From Odontesthes bonariensis (lineage: Eukaryota > Chordata > Actinopteri > Atheriniformes > Atherinopsidae), in assembly GCF_027942865.1 (NCBI RefSeq), contig NC_134510.1, positions 34,774,663 to 34,838,662 on the forward strand: a DNA stretch of 64,000 nt. Direction: 5' to 3'. The notes under the pieces were generated by a model, which worked only from the letters and a program-made list of their open reading frames with translations, was not told where the DNA came from and ran no database searches. The translations under genes were made by a program, and so were the position numbers. Shown here piece after piece: positions 46,901 to 56,385 of this stretch (position 1 is the first letter of the stretch; every line of letters starts with the position of its first letter).

Positions 46901-49900
46901 ATAGAAGTTGATCTTAAAAGCTTGCGCTGCTCATGTTTAGTTCATGGTTTAAGAAATAGATACATGATTAATTTGGTTAATATGACAATGTTTGGGAGAC
47001 GTGATTGACTGACTGTGTATTTCAGAAATAAGTTGATATTGAATGTACTTGATGAAACTGGTTTTTGAATAGTGATGTAAAATACATAATTATTTGTTTT
47101 GATGTTGGTGCTGATGTTATTAGCGAACGAGAACACACCTGTGAATGCGAAAGAAGCTGTGTGTGGCGAACGGGAATAAATAAGTTTACCTACTTTTGCT
47201 CTTTGCAGAACAAAAATCATTACAACAAATTAAATGTGTAGTGGAGGCACTCTTCACTCTGCACCACGCTACATTTACGCAGCTGTAGTGCAGGACACTC
47301 TTCTTGCAGACACATGTGTGTTCAGAGCCATGACAGCTAAACGTCTGCGTCGATTGCGTCGACGCTGTTCGCGTTCTTGTGCTTCAAATTGTCGATGGAT
47401 TTCCTCAACTTGGACATTATAGTGCTCTTGTATTCTCCGCATATGTTCTTCGGCGGCATCCCACGTTGTGACCATACACACCCCGTAAAATAACATCTCC
47501 ATGAACTGCATATACACTTGCGTGACCGAACAAACAGCCAGCAACAAAAACAAGTCCTCAAGGTGTCCCGCCATCGTTGGTTTTAAAAATTTGATGCAGA
47601 CAGGTGTATTTAGGCCTACCTCCGACGTTGTGCCTACGTCATTGTACACGCCCAGCATTTTATGTGTTTCGTGTGACGCTCTGCCACTAGGTAACGCCCC
47701 CGGAACTCGGCTTCAGGCGACACGGATCACCTAATACGCCAAGCTTGTATCCTCTGTATTTACTTTACTGCAGTGCATTTAAACCAAAACGTTTCCTGAA
47801 GCAACAGAACATACTTTTCTGTCCATACTTGGGTGATTTGTGAGGGTCATGGTGAATCTAACAAGAATGGCTGTAATGCTATAATGTTACAGGACTCACA
47901 AGAAACATTACAAGAAGGAAGAACAAAACTGAGCAGAAGTCAAGACTTCAAGTAAACCGGATGTTATCATCATTATGAAAAGATCAATTTGGAAAGTCAT
48001 CCCAAAAATTCTAAATAACTACAATAAGTCTGCCGGGATGTGCCCACTGTGTGCCCTGACTTCAGGCTCTTATAACTGCTTTATCTGCATGGTCTTGGTT
48101 TCAGTTTCATCCGTGCGATCAACATTTCTGTAGCATTAGTGGGAAGGTTTCACATCTTCTATGACAAAACTTTGTTGTGAGGCTTAAAAAATGACAGGGC
48201 AATGCCATTTGTAACTTTGTCAGTGTGCTATACATTGCCACACTAACTCTTTCAATAACAGGCAGTATGTCTCTGACCGCACGTCCATGGAGACACTCTC
48301 TGACTCTGCCGGTCGCATCCTGAGGGAGCACATGAGAGATGATGTTGGCCCATTGGAGGAGTCTGACCACACTCTGGCCCTGATGTCAGGTCAGCAACTT
48401 AACCTTCCATGGCATCTCGCATTTTTGATATCAATAATGTATTTTCTCAAAGGTTTGTTATGTTAAAATCATCCCATACATTTTTGTGCAGGTAATGTTG
48501 TAAAATGATGTAAAAGAGCAGTAAATGTTTACTGTAGCTTGCCTCGGCACAAAAAAAAAGGATCATTTCCTCTGTAGAAGTCTTATCAGTCAGTGAGAAT
48601 GTAAACAGATTTTCCCTGAAGTGAGGCAGTCGAGAGCACTGAGACTTGACTAAGTGTATCTTTAATTTCAGAGGAAGTGGTTGTAAATTTCCTGTCTCTG
48701 AGTCTCTGATGATACTGCAATACACTGCAGCTCATTTGGGTTTTAAAAAATGTGCAAAGAAAGACAGCATGTCTCCTCCAAAAAGAGTTAAAAAAGATAA
48801 AGTTTACATTTCAAAAGTATCAGTGATTCCAGTCTTAGTTCTGTCTGTGACTGTGGGAGAGTTTTCTAGATATTCACATCTTTCTACAACTGGAAGATTA
48901 CATGTGTGAGTTTTGTAGTTGAGTGATGTTCCCTGTAATTCCCTTTTCAGCCTGCTGTACAGCTCTGACTGAGATGAGCCTGGATGACACATCTGCTCAC
49001 CATATTGTGCAGGTAAATAGTATTTACGTGACGAGCACGTGGTAGTTTCTGAAATGCTAAACACTCGCACACATTGCATCAGTTCATTTTGACTTTCTTA
49101 TCTTAGGAAAATGGCATCTTTATAATTGCTAAATTAATTTTACAACATAACTCCGGACCAAAGGCCACTTCCTTGCAGGTATAAGCTCTATCTATGCATT
49201 AAATCATACAATAATGCGAATAGAAGTGCATCTATTATCAGAAAATAAAGTGTTTGTTTTTCTGTTTTGGCAGTGCTATGCATTCCGGACCCTCCGGTTT
49301 CTCTTTAGTGTTGAAAGGAACAGACATCCGTTTAAAAGGTGATACAACACATACAAAAACCTTTAAGATACAGCAAAAAGAAAAGTGGAACTTCACTTTC
49401 ACGTCATTCATAAATCCTTCAAAATTGGCTGCTCTTGGATGTTTGACAAAAATCTCACTTAAGCTTTCCACTGCAACTCTTTTCCCATTGCAGACTCTTT
49501 CCCACAGACCTCTTTGAGTTGTTTATTGATGTTGGACATTATGTGCGGGACCTCGCTGCCTATGAGGGGTTGCAAACCAAAATTTCACTCTTCACTGTAA
49601 GAAAACAGCTTCTAAATGGATTTGTGTGCTTGTTTGGTTGTTTGGTTTTGGGCTGTTATCACTGAGTGTACGGACAGATTAAGTGCAGTGACCATGATGA
49701 TTCTTTGACTTGAAAGCAAATATATTGCATTTCCAATGCAGGAAGAGGAACTGGACAGTCTGAGAGAGAACATTGAGGCTGTGGATCAGAACCGGCCTCC
49801 CGTCAGAGTGATCAACGGTTACTCCATAATGGACCATCTGGGCACAGGAGCCTTTGGAAGTGTCTTTAAGGTGAAATGAACACCCTTAAACCTGGCAGAA

Positions 49901-52900
49901 TGAATCACCTGTAGTGTAGTTTTGACTGATGTTACATACTTAAGCTGATTTATGTCAAGTATAGTTGATTTTAGTTAATATACTGTCAATGGTAGGTCCA
50001 AAAGCAGAGTGGCCAGAACCTTCTGGCTCTAAAGGAGGTTAACCTGCACAACCCAGCGTTTGGCAAAGACAAAAAGTCCAGAGACAGTAACGTGGAGAAA
50101 ATCATCTCTGAGCTCACGATCATCAAAGAGCAGGTACGCTGCTCCGTTCTTCTCATGGTGAATTTAATATCCTACTGTTTGAGTATTTTGTGTGGGTAAT
50201 ATGTTGTCTGTTCTTCTTCCTCTTTAGATGACACACCCTAACGTTGTTAAATATTACAAAACATTTTTGGAAGGTGAGGATGAGACATTTATTTCGAGCC
50301 CCTGTGAATTGTGAAGAAGGAAACGAAAATCCCAATCACGGTCTCCATTTTAGGTGAGAAGCTTTACATTGTGATGGAGCTGATTGAGGGAGTGCCGCTG
50401 GCTGAGCATTTTAGCTCGTTGAAGGAGAAGCAACAGCAGTTCACTGAAGACAGGATTTGGAATGTATTCATTCAGGTAAAACTAGTGAACTTTGTCCTCT
50501 TAGAAAAGTGAACCTTTAACTGGGGAAGCACTGGTTTTACATGGATTTTCACAGAAGAAAGATCTAAAACTTTGTTTTAGTTGGATAGTCTTCTTTAAGT
50601 TAATAGACAAATGTAGCATGATGAAATACAGCCCACTTGTAGCAGTAACTGTAATAATCTTTTAGCTATTATAAAACACGGGTATTGATTCGCTAAGGTA
50701 TGAAAATCAGTGGCAGCAGGTCTGATGGAGGGATGAATCCTCCCCAGAGCCCGGACCTCAACATTACTGAAGCAGTGTGGGATCATCCTAACAGAGAACA
50801 GAACAAAAGGCAGCCGACATCCAAAGAAGAGCTTTGGGATGTCCTTCAAGAAGCCTGGAGAACTATTCCTGAAGACTCCTTAAAGAAATGACAGAAAGCT
50901 CGTCTGAGAGGGTTCAGGCTGTGCTGGAGGAGAAAGGAGCTCAGCGCACATATTCACTTTAAAGCTCGTTAGACTCGTAAAAACTCTGATTTTTGCCTTA
51001 AATACTGAATTTCTTTTTCTGTTTGAACATGTTTTACTAAATAACCACCTTTTCCTGACAATACATAAAGAAATAAGGGGCATTATCATTTCCAAATCTT
51101 TTCAGTACTTCAACTCCAAACCGATTTATTTTCTCTTTGTCCTTTCAGATGTGTCTGGCACTGAGGTACCTGCACAAGGAGAAAAGGATAGTCCACCGCG
51201 ACCTCTCACCGAACAACATCATGCTGGGAGAGCAAGACAAAGTCACCATCAGTGCGTCCGTATTTACAGTTTCCCACAACACATATATACGTTCAGATCT
51301 TTTAGCTGAAGTTAAAAATGCGCTTTTCCTTTGCCTGAAGCTGACTTTGGCCTCGCCAAGCAGAAACAGGAGAACAGCAAACTAACGTCAGTGGTCGGCA
51401 CCATCCTTTACTCCTGGTAAGAAAATCAATCAAGATGAAGATGAAGCTGCAACACTAATACGAAAGGATGATTTTTAACTATGGCAGTTATTTGACATTC
51501 TTTTAATACACTTGGAGGTTGGTGCAGATTGTGGAAAAAAGCACCACATACACATCCATCTAATGAGCTTCATTCCAATCTGGAGCAATTTGTAGTGGTG
51601 GTTTCAGTTCTTTCCACACGCTGCACTGAGTAGAGCCATAAAGAAAAGGGATAGACCTTCATATGCTAGACTCTTTCTTGGATGATACTTTATTGTCAGT
51701 GGAAACCAAAATATGGCTCTTGGGGTGCCGATGATTCTGCCCAGAACTGTACAGGTGAAAGTTGGGTACTACAACAGTCTCATATTGACTTTGTTGACTT
51801 TGTTTGTTTGTTCGAATCTGGGACATTTCAGGTGATAGATATTAGATCTTGGTTCATGAGTGATGGCTGTCGGAATAAAGATTTAAAGAGACTACGTGTA
51901 CGTGTTTAAGTGTCTCGTGTGCATGTTGTTAGTCCGGAGATGGTGAAAAATGAGCCGTACGGAGAGAAAGCTGACATCTGGGCTTTGGGCTGCATCCTCT
52001 ATCAGATGGCCACTTTACAGCCTCCGTTCTACAGCAGCAACATGCTGTCACTGGCCAGCAAGGTCATATGAACACACAAAAGACTCCTGCCTTCCAGTGT
52101 TGTTATTTTTGCCATTAGTAATTGATCTTCTTCCCTTATCGTGTGCTGACAGATTGTCGAAGCCGTCTACGAGCCAGTTGAAGAAGGAGCCTTCTCAGAG
52201 AGAGTCACAGACATGATCAGATGGTGAGACTAAAGTTCCCGCTGAAAATCAATCTTATGTGTGGTTGTAAATCACTAACTCTTTTATCAATTTACTCTAT
52301 CAGGTGTTTGAGTCCAGATGCAGATCAGCGGCCGGACATTGTAGCTGTCAGCTCCAGGATCTCTGACCTCATGATGAGCCTCATGGACGGACTTTACACT
52401 TCCCAGAATGCACTGGAACGAAAAGCTGAGAGAGACAGGAAGCGGGCGCAGAAGTACTTCCTGGAAAGACACAAAAGCAGGATGAACTGCTGTCACTGTA
52501 ACCAGGTAAACTCAGGTTCCGAAACTCAGAACACACTATTCAGATTATAATTGTTGTATGAAAAGGTTTCTGTATTAAAATGCTGGGACACTTTTAAAAG
52601 GAGTTGCAAATTTTGCAGGAAAAACCTCTCGTGGAGACTGAATCTCTGGCTCAACAGCTCTCAGCAGCCTGCACTTCAAATGAGAGCGAGCAGGGAATCA
52701 ATCAAGGTGACAGTTTCACAGTGCTCAGGGTTTAACACAAGACTGTGAAACCAACATGACAACTTGTTGTAAATGTGTTATTAGATGACGTCTTTGAAGG
52801 TGTCGAACCGTCCGTTAGTTCTATTAAAGCTACAAAAATGTTCATGATTAGAGTTTTACTTTGTGTTTTTCTCTGATTGCAGGTCACGATATTGCAAACT

Positions 52901-55900
52901 TTCACAGGAATGTTTATTTTGCTTGTGGATGCCTCCATTTTGGTTGCCTTTGAGGCTCATTTCCTTGTATTTGCTTATAGTTTCAGTTTTTTACGAGTCG
53001 GTTGTTGTGAATATTGCTCACTCACCCTAACCTGAGCTTTATTTTGTTACCTGTTTGCTTTATTTCAAGTCTTGAAGCCCAGTGTCACACCTGATCATAT
53101 TGCAGCCAAGTAAGTGACAAAAGATCTTACCGCTTTTGATATATTTGGATTACAAGCAATTTAGTTTGGAGAACACAGTTTCAGATGCCTGTTGGTGGAC
53201 AGTTATACAGATAAAAACCTGCCTTTCTCGTTTCCCCTTTTTCTCAGTGGGGATTTTGCTGCTTCAAAGATTAAACCAAGACCAGGTACTGCTTCAACAT
53301 CTGATTTTTAATCTCCTGATGAGATATTTGCAGGTGGAACCAACAAAACAACTCAAAGCGCAGACATTTTACATGTCATACTGTAAAAGTCTCAAACAAA
53401 CGGTGTTTGTCTTGTTTATTTAGATGTCAGTCAGTAAGTGTGTGTGTCTTTGCTCTTACCTCAGTGTCCTCGGGGATCTGCGTGTCTCAGAAGAAGCTTC
53501 GACAAATAGATGATCCCATCCAGAGACTCCTTCTGCAGCTGCACAAAATCATCAGCATCACTCAAGTACTGCAGTCTTTCTTTAATCTTATTAGAGTCAA
53601 GAAATGTACTGCCGTCACAGCAAATAGTCATGTTGGGGATTTGGTTGCTGCACGAGGTTTTTATCATCACATTACGTCGATCTAGATGCTGTTTTGTTTT
53701 TATTTGTCTTGCAACCTTCTTCGATCATTGTTTCAGTACTAACACGCCTTTTTTAAACTTCCAGCTTCCACCAGCTCCGCACTACAACATCAAACGATGC
53801 CTAATTGAGAGATTTAAAAAGTCCCTCTTTCACCTTGGCAGCGATCCATACAACCTGAAAGTGGAGCTCAGCAAGGTTCGAAGAGTCAAATTACAAGTGT
53901 GAATGGCAGAATTAGATATGTGGTGGACAGTGTGATAAGATAAACCTGACCAGATTTAAAAGCAGTTCAACACGATATCATTTAAACTGTATATGAAGTG
54001 TTGCTTTCCTCTCTCTGTGTGAGCCCCATTGTCAGATCATGCGTCAGCGCTTCTGCTCGTAACCTCTGCCTCTATCACTGAAATCCTGCTCCGAATTCTG
54101 CAGACATCAGTAACAAACATAAAGAAGTTTAAGAAGCTGCAGCTACATTACCAATAAATGTTTATGCATTAACGATGCATGTATGCGGTAACAACTCTTC
54201 TTAATGCCCTCAAGAAAACTGGAAGGATAACATTAAATAGTCAAATTCTCTGTTCGATTCCAAAGAAAATAAATGTTGACTGGAAAGCATTTTTTGTAAG
54301 CTTGCCCAGCTGTGACTAACACTTTGCTTCTTCCTCGAAAGAGGACCCGAGGACTTATATACCAAGGGTAATCCTTAAGTAGCAAACAAGATCTTGTACC
54401 TGTCGTGCACAGCTGAATAACTTCAAAATACTGAAAGTGTATGCAGTGCAATAGGTGTTTGAAATGATTTGAAATGCTGACAATAATTTCCCAAAACTAA
54501 AAGAAAAGTGCTTGATGTGCACAAACATTTGTGAGAATCTCAGATGGTTCAGTTCTGCGAAGACACAGAAAAACTATAGATTGCCAAATCTGTGAAATGT
54601 TTGGTGGACTTTGCTTGGGAAAGAAAGGAAAGATAAACTGATTTATTGCTTAACAGACTGTTTCTGCTTTAAGTGTGTTGTTAAATTAATAGTTTCCCTG
54701 TAATTTATTGTCAATTAACTGTCTAAGATACAAAAGATGTGTTACTTTATCCTCTTTGTCCCACTGACTTTGGTCAATATATTTTAAATCACAAAATAAA
54801 TCTACAGATAATCTCAGTATTTAACATCTAATTGCTTGAAAAATACACGTTTATTGAAACAGCATATAAGAACACACACGCTCAACTCAAAAGGTTTAGT
54901 TCTGACCCAGCAATCACAAAATGATCAGCACTCACAACTCTGTCTGTAACACCTTTTACGATGAACAGCAGCAGAATAGAACGGGTGTTTCAGCCCTCCG
55001 CTTTTCTCAGATAACTTAAGAAAAGGCTTTCTTCAGACATGGATTTGTCTGGTCACTCAACATCTCACCAGTTTGATTTGGAGCAAACGATTAAACCGGG
55101 AGTCTTCTTTCCTCTCAGCTCCTCCAGGCTTCTCCAGAGCTGATGGAGTTGAGCTCAGCCAGCTCAGACTGGTGGCCCCTGGTGCACCACCTCCCGGGAG
55201 AGCCCCGTACTGCCGATAGCACAGGTAGAGTTCCACTGGCACACCTTGAGCTGACATTTCTGGTAAGAAAAGGCTGCAGGCTGCAAGGTGAAGCTGTCCA
55301 TGCATGCATTTACATGATAACACTGATGTAATCTGATTTATTCTTGGATAGTTTATCATCAGATTGGTTCTGGTTGTTGAGTCTATTGAAATGTTCTCAA
55401 AAGTTATAGTTGAATTCTAATTCTTATTTTCTCTGACAGCTGATGGGAATCTCAAAGACGGAGTTACATATCAGCAGATGCAGGTCAGCTTTCTCACAGC
55501 AGATAATGAGAATTCTTTCAAATTAAATCCGAACACTTTACTCATTTGACTTTTTCATTGATCGATTAATGGCCTGAGCACGTGGATGATGGCTCTCGTT
55601 TCTCAGTCTGTGAAATATCAGGTGACATCTGATCATCAAATTGATTGAAAGTCAATCCCCACCGAAAGCTTTGCAATCTTTGTGCTATTAAAACCAATCA
55701 GGAATACCTGAAGGAATCCTCCAAAGTGTTCGATTCTACAGATTTGTACTGTTTTGTTACAGGTGCTAACTAAATCAGGAGTCTAATTTTGGAAGAAAAT
55801 GGTTTAATCTACACTTCCTGGTTGTGTAAATGGCATGTGTGCTGCCAGGGAAGTGACTTCCTGCTCAAATATTCCTTTTCAGGGGATCATCGAGGAGCTC

Positions 55901-55942
55901 CTGGAAGAGAACGGCTACTATGAAGCTACGCACAGCCGGTGA
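34340..55942 (+). CDS. nek10: NIMA-related kinase 10 (about 33-34 coding exons)
   Basis: nek10 encodes a large NIMA-family kinase with armadillo-type repeats ahead of the kinase domain, an arrangement unique to NEK10 in the family. It is known from DNA-damage signalling and from motile ciliated cells. Coding exons were placed from the ATG at 34340 (exon 34304-34404) to the TGA at 55940-55942, and every splice phase joins, giving about 1,020 residues; the human protein is about 1,170. The shortfall is in the poorly conserved linker after the kinase. An out-of-frame 8-codon upstream ORF starts at 34311. Introns hold a full Gypsy element (38581-47273) and a Tc1 relic. Strand, order and exon spacing leave little doubt about identity. 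Confidence 0.94.
37985..38556 (-). mobile_element. L2-type LINE 3' fragment
   Basis: Reading on the minus strand gives [53 protein letters not shown] and [12 protein letters not shown], the conserved C-terminal part of fish L2-type reverse transcriptase. The 3' tail (AAAGCACTTTGAATCACCCT region in complement) ends near 37985. It is 5'-truncated about 25 bases before the Gypsy insertion and lies inside a nek10 intron. Confidence 0.8.
38581..39710 (+). repeat. Gypsy 5' LTR
   Basis: It starts TGTTGCATACAGAGCC (the other copies have TGTGGCATAC) and ends CTGCACCACGCTACA. Inside are two ~240-bp tandem units (about 38940-39181 and 39182-39427), each with the palindrome GTTGCCTAGCAAC (39059-39071, 39298-39310). 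An 86-bp block with an AATAAA is duplicated at 38820-38905 and 39560-39645. Seven GCGAACG-type heptamers and an E2F-like GCGGGAA (about 38807-38813) are also present. Confidence 0.93.
39714..39732 (+). other. Gypsy primer-binding site (tRNA not identified)
   Basis: Five bases after the LTR the sequence TTGGTAGCAGAGGATGG begins. A TGG start directly after the LTR is the usual complement of a tRNA 3' CCA end. I could not assign the tRNA with confidence. Confidence 0.5.
39791..41263 (+). CDS. Gypsy Gag protein
   Basis: A 490-codon frame, intact. It encodes the structural protein that packages element RNA. The N-terminal half is helical and charged ([20 protein letters not shown] onwards, coiled coil about residues 90-125). 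The middle has a capsid-like section ([20 protein letters not shown]). A CCHC zinc knuckle, [14 protein letters not shown], lies near residues 463-476, with an extra Cys pair just before it ([13 protein letters not shown]). The start is the first ATG after the primer-binding site. pol overlaps its last ~94 bases in the -1 frame, which fits translation by ribosomal frameshifting. Confidence 0.88.
   Translation: MEEARDELSRLLLTLKETELISLCDHLKCNAPVGGFASKTRRALIRLVETTLDEIEEDEESTESYQQYLQRVLSYLAPLKLTPGKTEAERVVQEISELENLKMQYHKLQQQMAEEIGALEEKIKRRTQTAGGDSTPVIVTVKEEDTRTATTAPTRLPEVTLRREFRIIGQIGEAGQKEKLSYTSLINLIESGQRKGHGEAEIIEAVTRAVSPGLHLREMLEIKRELTLYTLKTILKGHYKVDSASDLLHNLMNMTQDPKESAQNFLFRAIELKEKLMRKSAEDDAGEEGEQFSPELIQRKFLRSIETGLYSDAVKFQLKPYLNNRTVTDEVLIERISEAANLEQERQQKLRKTAINKPPKFIELQAEVYPPDISAAADGTVTNREAAGKGKKSQGLKMEADSIEALKAEVLEIKKLMLQTVEATKARPTEKMFSPSRSRPRGCRACQEAQIGDSCRHCFKCGQEGHLSRGCRRTREQQGNETGLPSRDPW
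41170..45724 (+). pseudogene. Gypsy Pol (protease, RT, RNase H, integrase), frame-broken
   Basis: The frame opens in -1 relative to gag. Protease: the [11 protein letters not shown] active site at about 41437. Reverse transcriptase: [18 protein letters not shown] and the catalytic YLDD at 42838-42849; the upstream catalytic motif reads [10 protein letters not shown]. RNase H begins at [17 protein letters not shown] small indel near 43485-43495 moves the reading into another frame, where RNase H ends ([10 protein letters not shown]) and integrase starts (zinc-binding region with [17 protein letters not shown]). An in-frame TAG at 44378-44380 lies just before the first core segment. The DDE core continues with [10 protein letters not shown] and [11 protein letters not shown], followed by a GPY/F-like domain and an acidic tail. 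Two lesions make this copy defective. Confidence 0.88.
45725..46131 (+). other. Gypsy untranslated region between pol and 3' LTR
   Basis: About 400 bases with no frame of note. No envelope or other accessory gene is present. Confidence 0.6.
46132..46143 (+). other. Gypsy polypurine tract
   Basis: TGGAGGGGAGAG, ending at the base before the 3' LTR, is the expected primer for plus-strand DNA synthesis. Confidence 0.75.
46144..47273 (+). repeat. Gypsy 3' LTR
   Basis: Same length and layout as the 5' LTR. X-box palindromes lie at 46622-46634 and 46861-46873. The first copy of the 86-bp block here keeps the sequence shared with the solo LTR, so several of the 5' LTR differences arose in the 5' copy. 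The element ends at 47273, before TTTA. Confidence 0.93.
47275..47658 (-). CDS. Unknown 127-codon ORF beside the Gypsy insertion
   Basis: I do not recognise this protein. Reading on the minus strand, an inner start ([20 protein letters not shown]) gives a hydrophobic N-terminal segment, then a charged helix ([20 protein letters not shown]) and a very basic stretch ([16 protein letters not shown]). Its TAA stop overlaps the TTTA target duplication. The upstream flank is G+C-richer than its surroundings. It may be the first exon of a decayed transposon gene or may be chance. No splice partner was found. Confidence 0.3.
   Translation of the reverse strand: MLGVYNDVGTTSEVGLNTPVCIKFLKPTMAGHLEDLFLLLAVCSVTQVYMQFMEMLFYGVCMVTTWDAAEEHMRRIQEHYNVQVEEIHRQFEAQEREQRRRNRRRRLAVMALNTHVSARRVSCTTAA
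47660..48261. other. nek10 intron, remaining part
   Basis: Sequence between the unknown ORF and the next nek10 exon. No further repeat or gene supported. Confidence 0.4.
48262..49596 (+). CDS. nek10: nek10 exons 12-16: remaining armadillo-type region
   Basis: Exons 48262-48389, 48951-49012, 49107-49178, 49274-49338 and 49494-49596 follow the 10.3-kb intron holding the Gypsy element. They encode [66 protein letters not shown] and [19 protein letters not shown], the last helices ahead of the kinase domain. Phases (2,1,0,0,2,0) agree with both neighbours. Confidence 0.9.
49742..52505 (+). CDS. nek10: nek10 exons 17-25: protein kinase domain and following coiled coil
   Basis: Exons 49742-49870, 49996-50133, 50228-50273, 50354-50475, 51149-51251, 51341-51416, 51933-52062, 52153-52223 and 52304-52505. 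The catalytic landmarks are all intact: glycine loop LGTGAFGSV, the lysine in [25 protein letters not shown], the hinge MELIEGVPL, the catalytic loop [30 protein letters not shown], the CPEM segment (in place of APE), and [20 protein letters not shown]. The last exon passes into a charged helix, [20 protein letters not shown]. The aspartate of DFG and the activation segment are split over the 51251/51341 junction. Confidence 0.95.
50690..51080 (+). mobile_element. Tc1-mariner 3' relic in a nek10 intron
   Basis: The frame 50700-50891 reads [20 protein letters not shown], then [19 protein letters not shown] and TIPEDSLKK. This is the C-terminus of Tc1 transposase, with the catalytic D of the SPDLN motif visible. 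AT-rich 3' sequence follows. The 5' part and termini are absent, so it is dead. Confidence 0.75.
51480..51930. other. nek10 intron, no feature assigned
   Basis: Contains a 75-codon frame at 51682-51909 without recognisable features. Nothing else is supported. Confidence 0.35.
52619..55942 (+). CDS. nek10: nek10 C-terminal exons
   Basis: Well-supported exons: 52619-52706, 53465-53565 ([20 protein letters not shown] then [13 protein letters not shown]), 53765-53875 ([20 protein letters not shown]), 55119-55224, 55440-55483 ([14 protein letters not shown]) and 55883-55942 ([19 protein letters not shown], stop). Three small linker exons are less certain: 52785-52799 (15 bases), 53070-53109 and 53248-53285. 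They preserve phase and have AG/GT borders. The linker is much shorter than in mammals and loses the long serine-rich stretch. Confidence 0.8.
53876..55118. other. nek10 intron, no feature assigned
   Basis: A 1.2-kb AT-rich intron. I see no exon, repeat terminus or RNA gene in it. Confidence 0.4.
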
Positions 55943-56385
55943 CCTGGAAATGTGAACATTTTACCATTTGGATGACTGCTAGAAACACATGCAAAATGTA
56001 GTCATTATAGATTATTATAAGCTTGTCAGACAATGAGTCAAGACTAAGATAAAAATCCTTAGAGTGTTCTGTTTTAATTGCATTGATTAGTTTAGGCTCT
56101 TGATTATTTTTTATTTTTTGTAAAAATCTGAACGGAGGACACCTGTTAGGCCAGACTGTTAAAACGTATAAACCAGTGTGGGGCTATATTCTCAAATAGT
56201 TCAAGTCAACTAAACATTATTCAACATGGGTGAAGGTTGAAATTGTGGCTTTTTGTAAATTTTAGGGCCAAAGAGAAAAGAAATGACCAAGAAAAGAAGT
56301 GAGAAAAAGCGGTCTTCATCTGGAAAGTTGCAAGACTCAAGAACCTTAACTTCAAAATCACATAGCTTCATACTTATACTGTATG

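Larger units (their letters stand above)
38581..47273 (+). mobile_element. Full-length Gypsy-type LTR retrotransposon in a nek10 intron
   Basis: Two LTRs of 1,130 bases bracket gag and pol, with the 4-bp duplication TTTA on both sides (38577-38580 and 47274-47277). Both LTRs begin TGT and end ACA. By eye they differ at about ten positions (~0.9%), so insertion was recent. The order gag - protease - reverse transcriptase - RNase H - integrase is that of Gypsy (Metaviridae). There is no envelope-like frame. pol carries one frameshift and one stop codon, so this copy is not autonomous. It lies in sense orientation within the 10.3-kb intron 37943-48261. Confidence 0.93.
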
